Source of the DNA: GCA-003244245 sp963712995
Lineage (GTDB): Bacteria > Actinomycetota > Actinomycetes > Mycobacteriales > Pseudonocardiaceae
Direction: 5' to 3'
DNA length: 64,000 bases
Assembly: GCA_963712995.1 (NCBI GenBank)
Contig: CAVQKH010000008.1
Location: 1 to 64,000, forward strand
In this document: positions 8,332 through 17,231 of the stretch, in pieces
How positions within the stretch are numbered: the first letter of the stretch is position 1
Layout: each line of letters opens with the position of its first letter
Program-made: the position numbers and the translations under genes
The notes under the pieces: generated by a model
Told to the model about the DNA's origin: nothing
The model's input: only the letters and a program-made list of their open reading frames with translations
The model's database searches: none

Positions 8332-8815
8332 TCAAGGGTGGGTTCGGCCTAACGACAGGACTTCCCGCGTGGCGGTGCGGATCTGTTCGATACTCCGTCG
8401 CGCCGATCCGATGAGGGATCGGGGTGGGCTCGCTGTCCTCCAGCAACGTCCCCACCGGCCCGAGGGCGGCGAGAGCGCCCAGACGTCGGGTGGTGTCGAT
8501 AAGTCGGGTGGTGTCGATAAACTGTCTACGGTCCACAATCTTCCAGCCTCACTACCGCGCGACGGGCACGGGCGTTGACGAACCCCAACGCGGCATCAGT
8601 AGAGACATTAAAGATCGCCCGGAAGGCTTCCCGGTCGAGTTTCCCGGCCAGCGGATGATGCCCCGTTCAAGTTTCCCCACGTAATTCTCACTGGCGTCCA
8701 CCACCTTGTGGTGATGGTCCCAAATTCAGGCGTTGACCAGCTCGGCGAGTTCTTGCCGCGACAGGCTCACATCCGGGTAGACAAGTGAGGAGGTACTGTA
8801 CGTTCCCGTGCCGCT
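8332..8815 (-). pseudogene. Decayed XRE-family regulator (Streptomyces type)
   Basis: On the minus strand the frames spell consecutive pieces of one regulator: SLSRQELAELVNA then TGA, IWDHHHKVVDASENYVGKLE and RGIIRWP, a shifted frame with DREAFRAIFNVSTDAALGF, then DRRQFI, LAALGPVGTLLE, TPIPHRIGATE, and after another shift IEQIRTATREV. This is the order of a helix-turn-helix followed by the hydrophobic DRRxF-type linker and the start of the C-terminal region in actinobacterial XRE proteins. There is at least one nonsense codon, two or more frameshifts, and an 18-bp tandem duplication. The rest is missing towards rnhA. It is unrelated in detail to the XRE copies at 5915 and 18147. Confidence 0.65.
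8485..8520. repeat. 18-bp perfect tandem duplication
   Basis: GTCGGGTGGTGTCGATAA occurs twice head to tail (8485-8502 and 8503-8520). It lies inside the XRE fossil and adds six codons without changing frame, consistent with replication slippage. Confidence 0.9.
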
Positions 8816-9045
8816 CGGATCTGCTTATTCCCCTCTGACAATTTCCCGCCTCCCTACTGGTCGACTGAGCGCCGTTGTTTGCGACTTAACATATCTCCGT
8901 TTCGTACTCGGTGATGCACCACTTGTCGTGTTCGGTGCAGCGGAGGGGGAACGAGCTTAGCGACATCCACGGCGGTCTCAACCTGGCGGCAGAAGTTTCT
9001 GGTCACTGCACGCCGACGCCGTAGCGGGCCATCCTGCCCAACCAC

Positions 9046-9067
9046 CCGGTGACCGCGAAGCTAGGGT
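9046..9067 (+). promoter_or_regulatory. Conserved leaderless promoter of the 9075 gene
   Basis: The block GGTGACCGCGARGCTAGGGT is nearly identical before the paralogous gene at 23338. TAGGGT (9062-9067) fits a -10 box and is separated from GTG 9075 by seven bases, the same distance as in the paralogue, so transcription probably starts at the start codon. Confidence 0.55.
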
Positions 9068-9074
9068 TCCCGAC

Positions 9075-10754
9075 GTGGTTGCCTCTCCGCTGCCTCCCGG
9101 CTCCGCCGTCCCTCCCGCCATTACCTGCGCTGCCGTTGCCTCCGCGGCCACGCACTGCGAGGCGCTGAGCCGAGCACATCGCCTGGCCACCTGGGTGGGG
9201 GACGGCAAGCCCGTCACACCCAAGCACGTGCTGCGACCGTGCGACGTGCCAGCGTCGGCGCAAGTCCTGAGCATCCCGGTGCCGGCACGGATCAACACCA
9301 CCGCGAACATCCGCGCCCTGCACCGCCCCTGGAAAGTCGCCCTGGCGATCGACTTGCTGAGGATCGTCGACGGTCAGGCCGTGGCCGGCCCGGCACTCGG
9401 ACAGTGGCCCGGCACCGACGACACCACCATGTGCGGGCTGTGGCTCACCGGGCTGGTCGCCGCGTTCGCCGCCGACGCCGGCAACGAGGACCGGGCAGGC
9501 GCGACCGCGTTCTCCAGAATCATGCTGGGGGCGCTGGCCACCGACCCGCCACCGTCGATCGTCGGGCATTGGGAGCGCGCCAGCGACGCGCTCACCTTCG
9601 AGGATTTTTATGTCGCCGATCCGTTCTTCTCCGCCTATCGCTACAAAAGCGGTGATCCCTTCATTCGGATATCCGATGTGCTCGTCGAGTTCGGCGCCGC
9701 CACGCGGCACGGCGCGCAGCTGGAGATGACGCCACTCGGTCACTGGGCGTGGCAGGAGATGAACGCTCGCATGCCCAAACCGATCAGCGCGGACCTGCCA
9801 GCCGACGAATTGATCGCCCGGCTGGCCGACATCGACGAGAACGACGCGTGGCATGCCGCGCAGCCCTGGTTGGTCGGCCGAGACCCGCTGCTGGCAGCCC
9901 GCGAGATCCTCGCGGCCGCAGCGGATGCGACCCCCGCGCAGCGCGTCGCCGCCGTGGACATCGTCGATGCGCTCGAGGATCCGGCGCAAGCCGTCTGGCA
10001 CGAAGTCACGACAGTGCCGAACCTCGCGGCGCATGCACGCAGGGCCCTCACCTACTGGAGCCGATCGCAAGCGCTGAGCCCCGAGGACTTGGCCTGGCTC
10101 GCGGTCGAGCACGCCGTAGCCGCGCTCACCACCTCCGGACCCGACGAGGCACTGTCCTGTCTCGACGACCGGATAGCCGGCCACGACTTCGATTCCTGGA
10201 TGCAGGCGATCCGGCGTGGCAACCACCCGGACACCGCAGCCCTGACCGAAGCGCTGAGCACTTTCGTCGCCTCAGCCACCTTGCCGACCTTCTCCCAGAT
10301 CTATCAGCTCAAGATCTCACTCAAGCGAATGCGGAGCCCGATCTGGCGTCGAGTGCTGGTACCCGCCACCGCGAGTCTCGGCCTGCTCCACGAAGTGATC
10401 CAGATCGTGATGAAGTGGGACGGCGACCACCTCCATGCGTTCTCCGTGGGGAACGAGCGCTACGGTGACCCCTTCACCAGCCCCGATCTCCACGACGAAG
10501 AGCGTGTGAGGCTGAGCGGCGCGTTCACCCCAGCCACCACAACGATCACCTACGTCTACGACTTCGGTGCCGGCTGGCGCCACGACATCACCTGCGAGAG
10601 GGTGCTCGATCGCGACGTCGACGCGACTTACCCGGTCTGTGTCACCGGCAGGGGCGATTTCCCCATCGAGTACTGGACCGATGAGAGCGACGACCAGCAA
10701 CCCGTCCCCTTCGACAAAGACAAAATCAACAGCCGCCTGGCCGATATGAATTAA
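9075..10754 (+). CDS. pRiA4b ORF-3-like domain protein with helical N-terminal domain
   Basis: A 559-aa soluble protein. The N-terminal half (about 1-240) contains HRLATWVGDGKPVTPKHVLR and is shared with the shorter gene at 23338. A helical middle follows. The C-terminal 165 residues match the plasmid pRiA4b ORF-3-like family: YQLKISLKRMRSPIWRRVLV, HEVIQIVMKWDGDHLHAF, and YVYDFGAGWRHDITCE. That family is widespread near mobile elements and its function is unknown. GTG 9075 has no SD but has a close -10 box. The gene is intact and uses normal codons, unlike its surroundings. Confidence 0.75.
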   Translation: MVASPLPPGSAVPPAITCAAVASAATHCEALSRAHRLATWVGDGKPVTPKHVLRPCDVPASAQVLSIPVPARINTTANIRALHRPWKVALAIDLLRIVDGQAVAGPALGQWPGTDDTTMCGLWLTGLVAAFAADAGNEDRAGATAFSRIMLGALATDPPPSIVGHWERASDALTFEDFYVADPFFSAYRYKSGDPFIRISDVLVEFGAATRHGAQLEMTPLGHWAWQEMNARMPKPISADLPADELIARLADIDENDAWHAAQPWLVGRDPLLAAREILAAAADATPAQRVAAVDIVDALEDPAQAVWHEVTTVPNLAAHARRALTYWSRSQALSPEDLAWLAVEHAVAALTTSGPDEALSCLDDRIAGHDFDSWMQAIRRGNHPDTAALTEALSTFVASATLPTFSQIYQLKISLKRMRSPIWRRVLVPATASLGLLHEVIQIVMKWDGDHLHAFSVGNERYGDPFTSPDLHDEERVRLSGAFTPATTTITYVYDFGAGWRHDITCERVLDRDVDATYPVCVTGRGDFPIEYWTDESDDQQPVPFDKDKINSRLADMN

Positions 10755-10873
10755 CGGTCACCGAATAGCGGCTCTACTCGCCCCATCACGCAGTGTCCGG
10801 TACCTGTTGAGGGTAGGTTCGCCCTCGTGACGCCGGAGGCCACCTGGTGGGAGTGGCTGGCAGGGGAGATGCG

Positions 10874-11834
10874 GTGGCCAGGGTCTTCGTCAGCTATGCC
10901 AGCAAGGATCTGGCGCTGTCCTACGAGGTGCACGGGTGGCTGGTCGAGGCCGGCCATGAGGTGTTCTTAGATCAGGACCCGCGCGACGGAATCGCGGTGG
11001 GTGAGCAGTGGCGCACGCGGCTGCAGGAGCGGCTGCGGTGGGCCGACGCGATGGTCTGCGTCGTCACGTCGACCTATCTGGCGTCCACCTGGTGCACCGC
11101 TGAGATCGTGACGGCCCAGTCACGGGGTAGCCGGCTGCTGCCGCTGCGCGCTGAGCCACATCTCGCCCATCCGCTGCTGACCGAGCTCCAGCACACCGAC
11201 CTGACCCAGGACCCGGTCGCGGCCCGTGCCGCGCTGATCGCGGCGTTGCGCCAGATCGATGCCGCCGGAGGCTCGGGCTGGCCGGACGACCGTTCCCCGT
11301 TCCCCGGGTTGCGACCCTTCGACGTCGACCGGCATCGGGTGTTCTTCGGCCGCACTGACGAGATCAAACAGCTCGCGGAGCTGGTGCGCTCCGCTGCCGA
11401 GGGTGCGGTGCTGCTGGTGGTCGGCCCGTCGGGGTGCGGCAAGTCGTCGCTGGTCCGGGCCGGGTTGCTGCCGGTGCTGGCCGGCGAGCCGGGCTGGCAG
11501 ACCCTGGTGCCGATCCTGCCCGGTGCCGATCCGGTCGCCGCGCTGGCCCGGGAGCTGGCCACCACAGCACGGCGGATCGGCCTGCAGGGTGCACTGATCC
11601 GCCAGGCCGACGCCGCGCTGGCCGACGCGATCGCCGCGGGCAGCCGCAGCCGCGACCAGGTAACCGCCGGGTTGCTACGACTGGTCACCGTCGACGAGCA
11701 AGGCCACCCCACCCGCTGGCGGGTCAACCGCGCCGAGCTACCCGAACACGTCGTCACCGAACTGAACGCCTTCGTCACGCGGCGGCTGGTGACCACCGAC
11801 ACCGACAACGACACCGCAGTGATCGGTGTCACCC
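10874..11834 (+). pseudogene. TIR-STAND-WD40 effector gene, 5' part (interrupted by intron)
   Basis: GTG 10874, behind AGGGGAG, starts a TIR domain (VARVFVSYASKD, then HEVFLDQD, VTSTYLASTWCTAE, RLLPLRAEP), about residues 1-130. A STAND NTPase follows (FPGLRPFDVDRHRVFFGRT; Walker A GPSGCGKSS near residue 187). TIR domains of this kind act as NAD-consuming or signalling effectors, and STAND plus WD40 parts act as sensors. The frame is cut after VIGVT by a group II intron in antisense orientation. Removing 11835-16406 restores VT-HEKFLSAWPPLAE exactly. A TAGGTT box 7 nt before an overlapping GTG at 10827 (other frame) suggests the promoter. Confidence 0.82.
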
Positions 11835-11867
11835 GTCGGGTAGCTCCGGCGCATTGCCGCGCCGGGG

Positions 11868-11909
11868 CCCCCTCAGAACCGTGCGTGCGGGTTTCCCCGC
11901 ACACGGCTC
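11868..11909 (-). ncRNA. Group II intron domain V (intron A)
   Basis: The reverse complement starts GAGCCGTGTGCGGGGAAACC and closes with ACGGTTCTGAGGGGG. The GAGCCG/CGGTTC stem and GAAA tetraloop are the catalytic core hairpin typical of bacterial group II introns. Confidence 0.85.
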
Positions 11910-12833
11910 AAGCAAGCCGCTAGGGCGTGCGGGTTGCAGTGCTGGTCTCCTGCGTGTTGGGCGCGTGGCGCCGCGGTGGCAGGAGGCGTGTACCAGGCGG
12001 GTTCGATCACCGTCCGGAGTGCCGGGTCGCCCGTCGTGGGTACGAGATAGTCGGCTGGCTATCGCCTTGCGGGTGACGTGCAGCCACCAGCTCTCCCATT
12101 CACGCGGGGATTGTGGTGGCTGGTCGGCGGAGAGCAGGTGGTCCCCGCAGAGCGGGCAGCGGCCGTCCTGCTTGGTGAGCAGGCGCAGGGTGTAGCTGTC
12201 GAGCGGGGGTTTGATGTCTGCGCCGCGCGGCCCAGTACTCGGTCAGGGCGGGGTCGTCCGGGGACGCCGGCCGTTGACCACTGGTGTCGGACGATGTTCG
12301 TCCAGGAGAACTTGATCAGGTGCGCGACGTCGCCGCGGTCGTTGATGTCCGCGGTCGCCGAACACCCATCGGTCGTTCCTGAACTTGTTGAACTTGCCGA
12401 AGTAGCGGCGCGACGATCCACGTCTTCGACTTGTTCGGGTGGCTGTATTTGGCCCACTTGTAGGTGAGCCGCCACATGTAGGTGTCCAGCGTGGAGAACA
12501 TCTTGCTGGACACCACCGCCCGGTAGTAGGCGGCCCAGCCCCGGATGATCGGGTTGAGCCGGGCGAGGACCGCCGCCGCGTTCGAGCCGCGCAGGGCGCG
12601 CATCTCGGTCGCGAGCCGTTTCCGGATCCGCCTGATGGCCGCCGTGCTCGGTTTGATCAGCAGCTTGCCGCTGCGATAGCGGCGGATGTTGAACCCCAGG
12701 AAATCGAAGCCCTCGGTCGAGGTGGACGATCCGCGTCTTGTCCTCGTTGAAGGCCAGACCCCGGGGTGCCAGCCACGCGGCCAACCGTGCCTTGACCTGC
12801 TCGGTCGCCGCCGGGAGTGGCAGCACACGACGA
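11910..12833 (-). pseudogene. Intron A RT/maturase, C-terminal part (X, D, HNH)
   Basis: This continues the intron A protein after intron B. Visible pieces are VCCHSRR, the RT7/X boundary (EQVKARLAAWLAPRGLAFNE, DKTRIVH), FDFLGFNIRRYRSGKLL, the maturase helix NPIIRGWAAYYRAVVSSKMF, KFSWTNIVRHQW, and an HNH nuclease with CPLCGDHL and HASCHR. The pieces lie in changing frames, with at least three single-base shifts (near 12800, 12720 and 12390), so the protein cannot be made intact. The frame of the HNH part runs into domain V, as is common in such introns; the exact end is uncertain. Confidence 0.75.
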
Positions 12834-12866
12834 GAGAGAGTAGCCGGGGGGGATCTCACCCCCCGG

Positions 12867-12908
12867 CGCTCGCAGAACCGTGCTTAAACCTCTCGGCTTA
12901 CACGGCTC
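12867..12908 (-). ncRNA. Group II intron domain V (intron B)
   Basis: The reverse complement opens GAGCCGTGTAAGCCGAGAGG and closes with CACGGTTCTGCGAGCG, a complete domain V hairpin. Its sequence differs from that of intron A, so this is a different intron lineage and not a copy. Confidence 0.83.
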
Positions 12909-14178
12909 CCATCGTCCAGCCACCAGGTTTGAGGCCGAAGCGCCAGTGCGCGAACAGTCGTGGGGATCGCCGGCAGGCTTCCGCCAGTCAACTCGCCCGC
13001 TCGCTTTTCGCGTCGGCGTAACCGTTTGTATTTGCGCATGGCCCAGCGCACCAGATGATCGTTGATGCGCCGTAGGAGAGGATACAACATGGACTTGTAG
13101 AAGCGTCCGTAGTAGTTGATCCAACCCTGCACAATGGAGTTGAACATGTGTGCCAGGTCCCTCGAGGGACTTGTCACTGCGCCGGGCGATGTGCCAAGAA
13201 CGGATCTCCCGACCCATCGCCTTGATCGCGTCCTTGCTCACCGCCGGCAGGAAGTTCACGAAATGCTTTCCCCACCGGTTCTTGGCCAGCCTCGGACGAA
13301 ACGTGTACCCCAGGAACGTGAACGACGTGACCTCATGATCGCCACGCCGGTCGGCGTCCTGGCAGTAAACGATGCGCGTCTTGTCAGGATGCAACTCCAG
13401 ACCGACTGTCGCCAACCGTACCGCCAGAGCATCCCGCACCTGGCGGGCTTGCTCCTCGCTACGCGCAGTGAATCACCGCGTCATCACAGTAGCGCTCGAA
13501 CGCCACGGCCGGAAACTCCCGGACCAGCCACATATCGAACGCATAATGCAGATACAGGTTCGCCAACACCGACGAAATCGACGAACCCTGTGGGGTTCCA
13601 CGATCCCGAGCGGCCAGAGTGCCATCCTGCTGACGCAACGGCGCGACAAGCCACCGCTGCACATACAACAGAATCCACTTCTGATCAGTGTGCCGCGCGA
13701 CCGCCTTCAGCATGAGCGTGTGGTCCACGCTGTCAAAAAACGCCCGAATGTCAAGATCAACCACCCAGTCGCTCTTCCAACAACGCTCCCGGCATCTCCC
13801 CACTGCATCCAAAGCAGACCGTCTCGGACGGTAACCATAGGAGTCCGGATGGAACACCGGTTCCACCTCCCGCTCCAAATACATGGCTGCCGTCGTCTGC
13901 GCGATCCGGTCATCGACAGTGGGCACCCCGAGAATTCTGACCCCTTTGCCCCCAGCCTTTGGTATCGGCACGGCTTTGACCGGCGGTGGGAAATAGCTCC
14001 CCGACGACAGGCGATTCCACAGTTTGAACAGGTTATTCTTCAAATCCTGCTCGTACTCCTCGATCGTCACCCCGTCCACACCGGCCGAACCCCTGTTGGC
14101 CTTGACCCTGCGATACGCCTCCCACACCATCGCCTTGGAAATCTCAAACGGCTTAACCCGCGACTTCGATTCGCTCAC
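12884..14178 (-). pseudogene. Intron B reverse transcriptase/maturase (two frameshifts)
   Basis: GTG 14178 follows a strong SD (GGGAGGAG). The protein shows RT domains: NRGSAGVDGVTIEEYEQDL, VKAVPIPKAGGKGVRILGVP, VVDLDIRAFFDSVDH, GTPQGSSISSVLANLYLHY, and the active site RYCDD (a YADD variant). A frameshift at about 13453 is followed by ARQVRDALAVRLATVGLELH, FTFLGYTFRPRLAKNRWGKH and, after a second shift at about 13160, the maturase segment HMFNSIVQGWINYYGRFYKS. There is no endonuclease domain. Length would be about 430 aa, normal for this class. Without repair the intron lacks a working protein. Confidence 0.78.
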
Positions 14179-14765
14179 CTGGCTCCTCCCGAGCCATGCC
14201 GGTTGACCACCAAACGAACCAGGACAACCCACCCCCTTCGCTCCACTCCCGTTACAGGAGCTTCGTCACTACTACGAGGCGGTCCGCCCCGCTGCCCCGC
14301 ATCGGTACTCCCCCCCTCACAGATTCCGCTGCTTGGGGTTCTCCCTCTCGCCGACCAGGCCAACACCACGGACCAGCCGTATCGGGGCGAGCGGTTCCCA
14401 CGTTCCACACCGGAGCCTGAACCGAGCTCGCGCCACCTCTGTGCCGGACACCACCTGGCCAGTCACAGGCACCCGCCAGACTCATCCCGGGGCAACAACT
14501 GGACCCCGGTTTCGTTGTCGTCGCTACGCTTTCGACATTTCATCAGTGGTTCACTCACGTTCGCCTTCTCGGCTCACACCTGACGCATCACGTGCGCCTT
14601 TTCCGCAACGCTCACCACCCCGGCTCATTCACCGACGCAGCTTGCGGTGGTTTGAGACCTCCCCCTGCGTGGGCGGTCCCGGAGGGCCTACCTCCATCAC
14701 CAGTGCAGCACCGCATCCAAAGAATTCCGTCTACATCGGAACCTCCTTCAGCGTTCGTGGCACAC

Positions 14766-15732
14766 AGTCATCGGCGTACCTCACGACGGCCGGGGAGTTC
14801 GGTTGCGTCCGCGCGGTGTGCCCGGCGGTGGGTTGGTAGCGAACTCCGGCGGCTTGTTCCAGTCCGTGCAGTGCCACGTTCATCAGCAACGGGCTGATCA
14901 CCCCGCCCTGAGGTGAACCCTCGTCGGTCGGCGTGAAGCAACCGTGCTCCATCACCCCGGCCCTCAACCACCGCTTGATCATGTCCCTGGCCGGGAATGA
15001 TCTCAGCGCGTCGAGAACAGGTCCGTGGGCGATGGTGTCGAACGCCGCCGAGAGATCAGCATCTAAAATCCACAGCCGTGTGGCCCGTGACCCACTCAGC
15101 GTGGCATACAAGACACCGATCGCATCAGCGCAGCTACGGCCCGGCCGAAACCCATAGGAACGGGGCTCGAACCGGGCCTCCCACTCGGGTTCCAGCGCGT
15201 GACGGACCCGTGCCTGGTGACACCGATCCATGAGCACGGGAATGCCGAGCGGCCGTAGCTTGCCAGGCTTGCCAGACTTCGGTATGTACACGCGCCGGAC
15301 CGGCAGGGGAGCCCAGGAACAGATCGTGTCGTGCACCCGCACGGCCATGTCCATCCGAGCCTGCGAGGACAGCGCGACCTGCCCATCGATCCCCGCCGTT
15401 CGGCGTCCGGTGTTGCGCTGGGTGACCTGACGAACGCTAATCAGCGTGTTCGACCAGGACCGCAGCATCAGTTTCTGCAGCGACCGGACCGCGGCCCAGT
15501 CCTGCTCCCGCGTCGCCGTGAAGATCCTCCGCCGCAACCTGACTACATTGGCCTCGTGGACTCGCCAGTCAATGGCCTCCCACTCCAGCCGCTTGTCATT
15601 GGGTCCGTTCACTGCGAAGTCCTTGCCCGCCACCGCCGGGGTGGACAAGCAGTAGCCCTCCACCATGGGGGTGGACAAGCAGTAGCCCTCCACCATGGGG
15701 GTGGAAAAGCTGTACCCCTTCACCGTGTCCAA
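14766..15732 (-). pseudogene. Intron A reverse transcriptase, N-terminal part
   Basis: The frame opens with decapeptide repeats, then EWEAIDWRVHEANVVRLRRR, RTAGIDG, RRVYIPKSGKPGKLRPLGIP, SYGFRPGRSCADA, LDADLSAAFDTIAH, GSPQGGVISPLLMNVALHGL and VRYADD, that is RT domains 0 to 5. It stops within YADD because intron B is inserted there; 11 intron-encoded residues follow before a stop. The true start may be the GTG before NGPNDK, because the repeat region is not typical of the family. Confidence 0.82.
15641..15730. repeat. Three 30-bp tandem repeats at the start of the intron A RT gene
   Basis: Two identical 30-bp units (15641-15670, 15671-15700) and a third diverged unit (15701-15730) lie head to tail. 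On the minus strand each identical unit encodes MVEGYCLSTP. Each carries an ATG, so the array offers several in-frame starts. The length is a multiple of three and keeps the frame open. Confidence 0.9.
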
Positions 15733-16406
15733 CTTGTCCCTCAGTTCGTCAGGCCCGCTGCCTTGGTGTTCACCGGCTCACCTGCCCACGTCAGCGCCCT
15801 TTCGGGCCCGACCGTCAGATCGGCATCCGGCCGGTTACCCCGCGGCTACCGCCTGGAGCAGCGGCATCCTCGCCGCGGGTTCCCGCTGCCTTTCGGCCGC
15901 CGGCATCCGCTTCTTGGGCATCCTGTCCCGCCGAGGGATTGCGCCCCTCTTGCGATCGGCCTACCGGGCCCTAGACCAGCCCGGACCCCGACGGGGTTTC
16001 CACGTTCCGCGCATACGAGACACGACCGGGGTGGGTGCCCCCTTTACCCCGAGACCAGCGGTGTTCCCACGACCGACGTCTCACTACCCGGTCGCCGCTT
16101 GCCGCCTCTTCCAACGGCCAGGCCCTATCACCCCGGTCCTCATCCCGTCTGCCCAGGGCTAGAAATAACGAGGCATCACCAGGGATTCACTTGCGTTCAC
16201 CCGTCCGGTCTTCCCCTCGCCCGTTGCTCCCCCGGACGGAACGGGGGCCCTTCGGCTTTTCCCTGGGCTTCGCACCCCCACGAGCAGGACCCGCAGACGC
16301 ACGCCAGAGCGGGGATCGATCTCGAACACTGATCGAGAACTACGCACCCGGCATAACCGGCCTCCAACCTGCGAGTTCACTCGCCATACGCGACCTCGTG
16401 TCGCAC

Positions 16407-17231
16407 ACGAGAAGTTTCTCTCCGCCTGGCCGCCACTGGCCGAGATGATCGCGAAGGACGTGACGGCGCTGCGCGCTCGCCGCGCGATCGAGCACGCCGC
16501 CACCGAGTGGCATGACGGTGACCGCCCACCCGCACGGTTGTGGGGTGGCGGCCAGCTCGCCGCAGTAGTGGCCGATACCGGCCCGGATCTGTGCGAGCAG
16601 CACACCACCACCCCGACGAGAAGGCCCGGCACGCTGGCTGCCGCACCGACACGGGGAGCTGGTCACCGATCGCGTCGACCTCAGCCCGAATGCCCGCGAC
16701 TTCCTGCACGCCAGCATCCGCCGCGACCGCTCCCGCCGCAGACGTGCCACCACCGTCCTGTCAGTCCTGCTCGTCTTCGCTCTGGTCGGTGCCGGGGTCG
16801 CGGTCACCCGGCAACGCGCCGCGCAGGAGCAGCAGCGGATCGCCACCGCCCGCCAACTCGTCGCGCAAGCCGAGGTAGCCCGCAACACCGACCCGCGCAT
16901 CGCGCTCATGCTCGGCATCGCCGCTCAGTCCATCCACCCCACCAGCCAGACCCGCGCCAGCCTGGTCACCACCCTCACCACCACGCACTACGCCGGCACT
17001 CTGACCGATCACACCAGCGCCGTGTCATCGGTGGCGTTCTCCCCCGACGGACGCACCCTGGCCACCGCCAGCGACGACAAGACCGTCATCCGGTGGGATC
17101 TCACCGGTCTGAACAATCTCCGAGACCACGCCACCGAGCAGGCCTGTTCGCGAACCGGGCGCGGCCTGGATCGTGACGAGTGGGCGCGTTATATCCCAGG
17201 ATTGACCTACCAGAACACCTGTCCCGCCTGA
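16407..17231 (+). pseudogene. TIR-STAND-WD40 effector gene, 3' part
   Basis: It resumes exactly at the intron boundary with (C)AC GAG AAG, giving HEKFLSAWPPLAEMIAKDV and the end of the STAND domain. A frameshift near 16610-16640 then leads to ELVTDRVDLSPNARDFLHAS, a basic stretch and one membrane segment (TVLSVLLVFALVGAGVAV). Next comes RQLVAQAEVARNTDPRIALM, a single WD40 blade (HTSAVSSVAFSPDGRTLATA, then SDDKTVIRWDL), and the family's usual end EWARYIPGLTYQNTC. Complete relatives carry many WD40 blades, so most of the sensor has been deleted. The gene is therefore broken three ways: intron, frameshift and blade loss. Confidence 0.78.

Larger units (their letters stand above)
12834..14765 (-). 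mobile_element. Inner group II intron (B) inserted in intron A's RT gene
   Basis: On the minus strand it starts GTGTGCCACGAACG at 14765, directly after the codons VRYADD of intron A's reverse transcriptase. It ends near 12834, after domain V (12867-12908) and a domain VI hairpin of G and C runs. Removing about 1.93 kb rejoins GAC-T and TCGTCGTG to read YADDFVVCCHSRR, the usual sequence after the RT active site. Both introns share orientation. The 3' boundary is uncertain by a few bases because of a TCTCTCTC run. Confidence 0.8.
11835..16406 (-). mobile_element. Outer group II intron (A), with intron B nested inside
   Basis: On the minus strand the intron starts GTGCGACACGAGG at 16406 and ends CTACCCGAC at 11835. 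Domain V is at 11868-11909 and a domain VI hairpin follows it. Deleting the interval rejoins the TIR-STAND reading frame, which defines both ends. Bases 15733-16406 hold the 5' ribozyme domains. The encoded RT/maturase is split by intron B. The element is antisense to the host gene, so it cannot splice from the host transcript. Without intron B it is about 2.64 kb, a normal size for an HNH-encoding intron. Confidence 0.82.

Noticed and set aside
8485..8520. Possible iteron or operator repeat
   Set aside because: Only two copies, inside a coding fossil, adding six codons in frame; slippage is simpler.
7706..8536. Long minus-strand open frame covering rnhA
   Set aside because: It is the antisense of rnhA; only its first 60 or so codons (DRRQFI...RIGATE) belong to a real, decayed XRE gene, annotated separately.
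9003..10226. Long antisense open frame over the 9075 gene
   Set aside because: Gly/Arg/Asp-rich translation typical of the complementary strand of GC-rich coding DNA; no domain and no start signals.
15641..15730. Possible CRISPR array
   Set aside because: Units abut with no spacers and code in frame; no cas genes in the window.
16445..17176. 243-codon frame as one protein
   Set aside because: Only the first 55 or so codons match the STAND end; the rest is His/Arg/Pro-rich out-of-frame translation after the frameshift.
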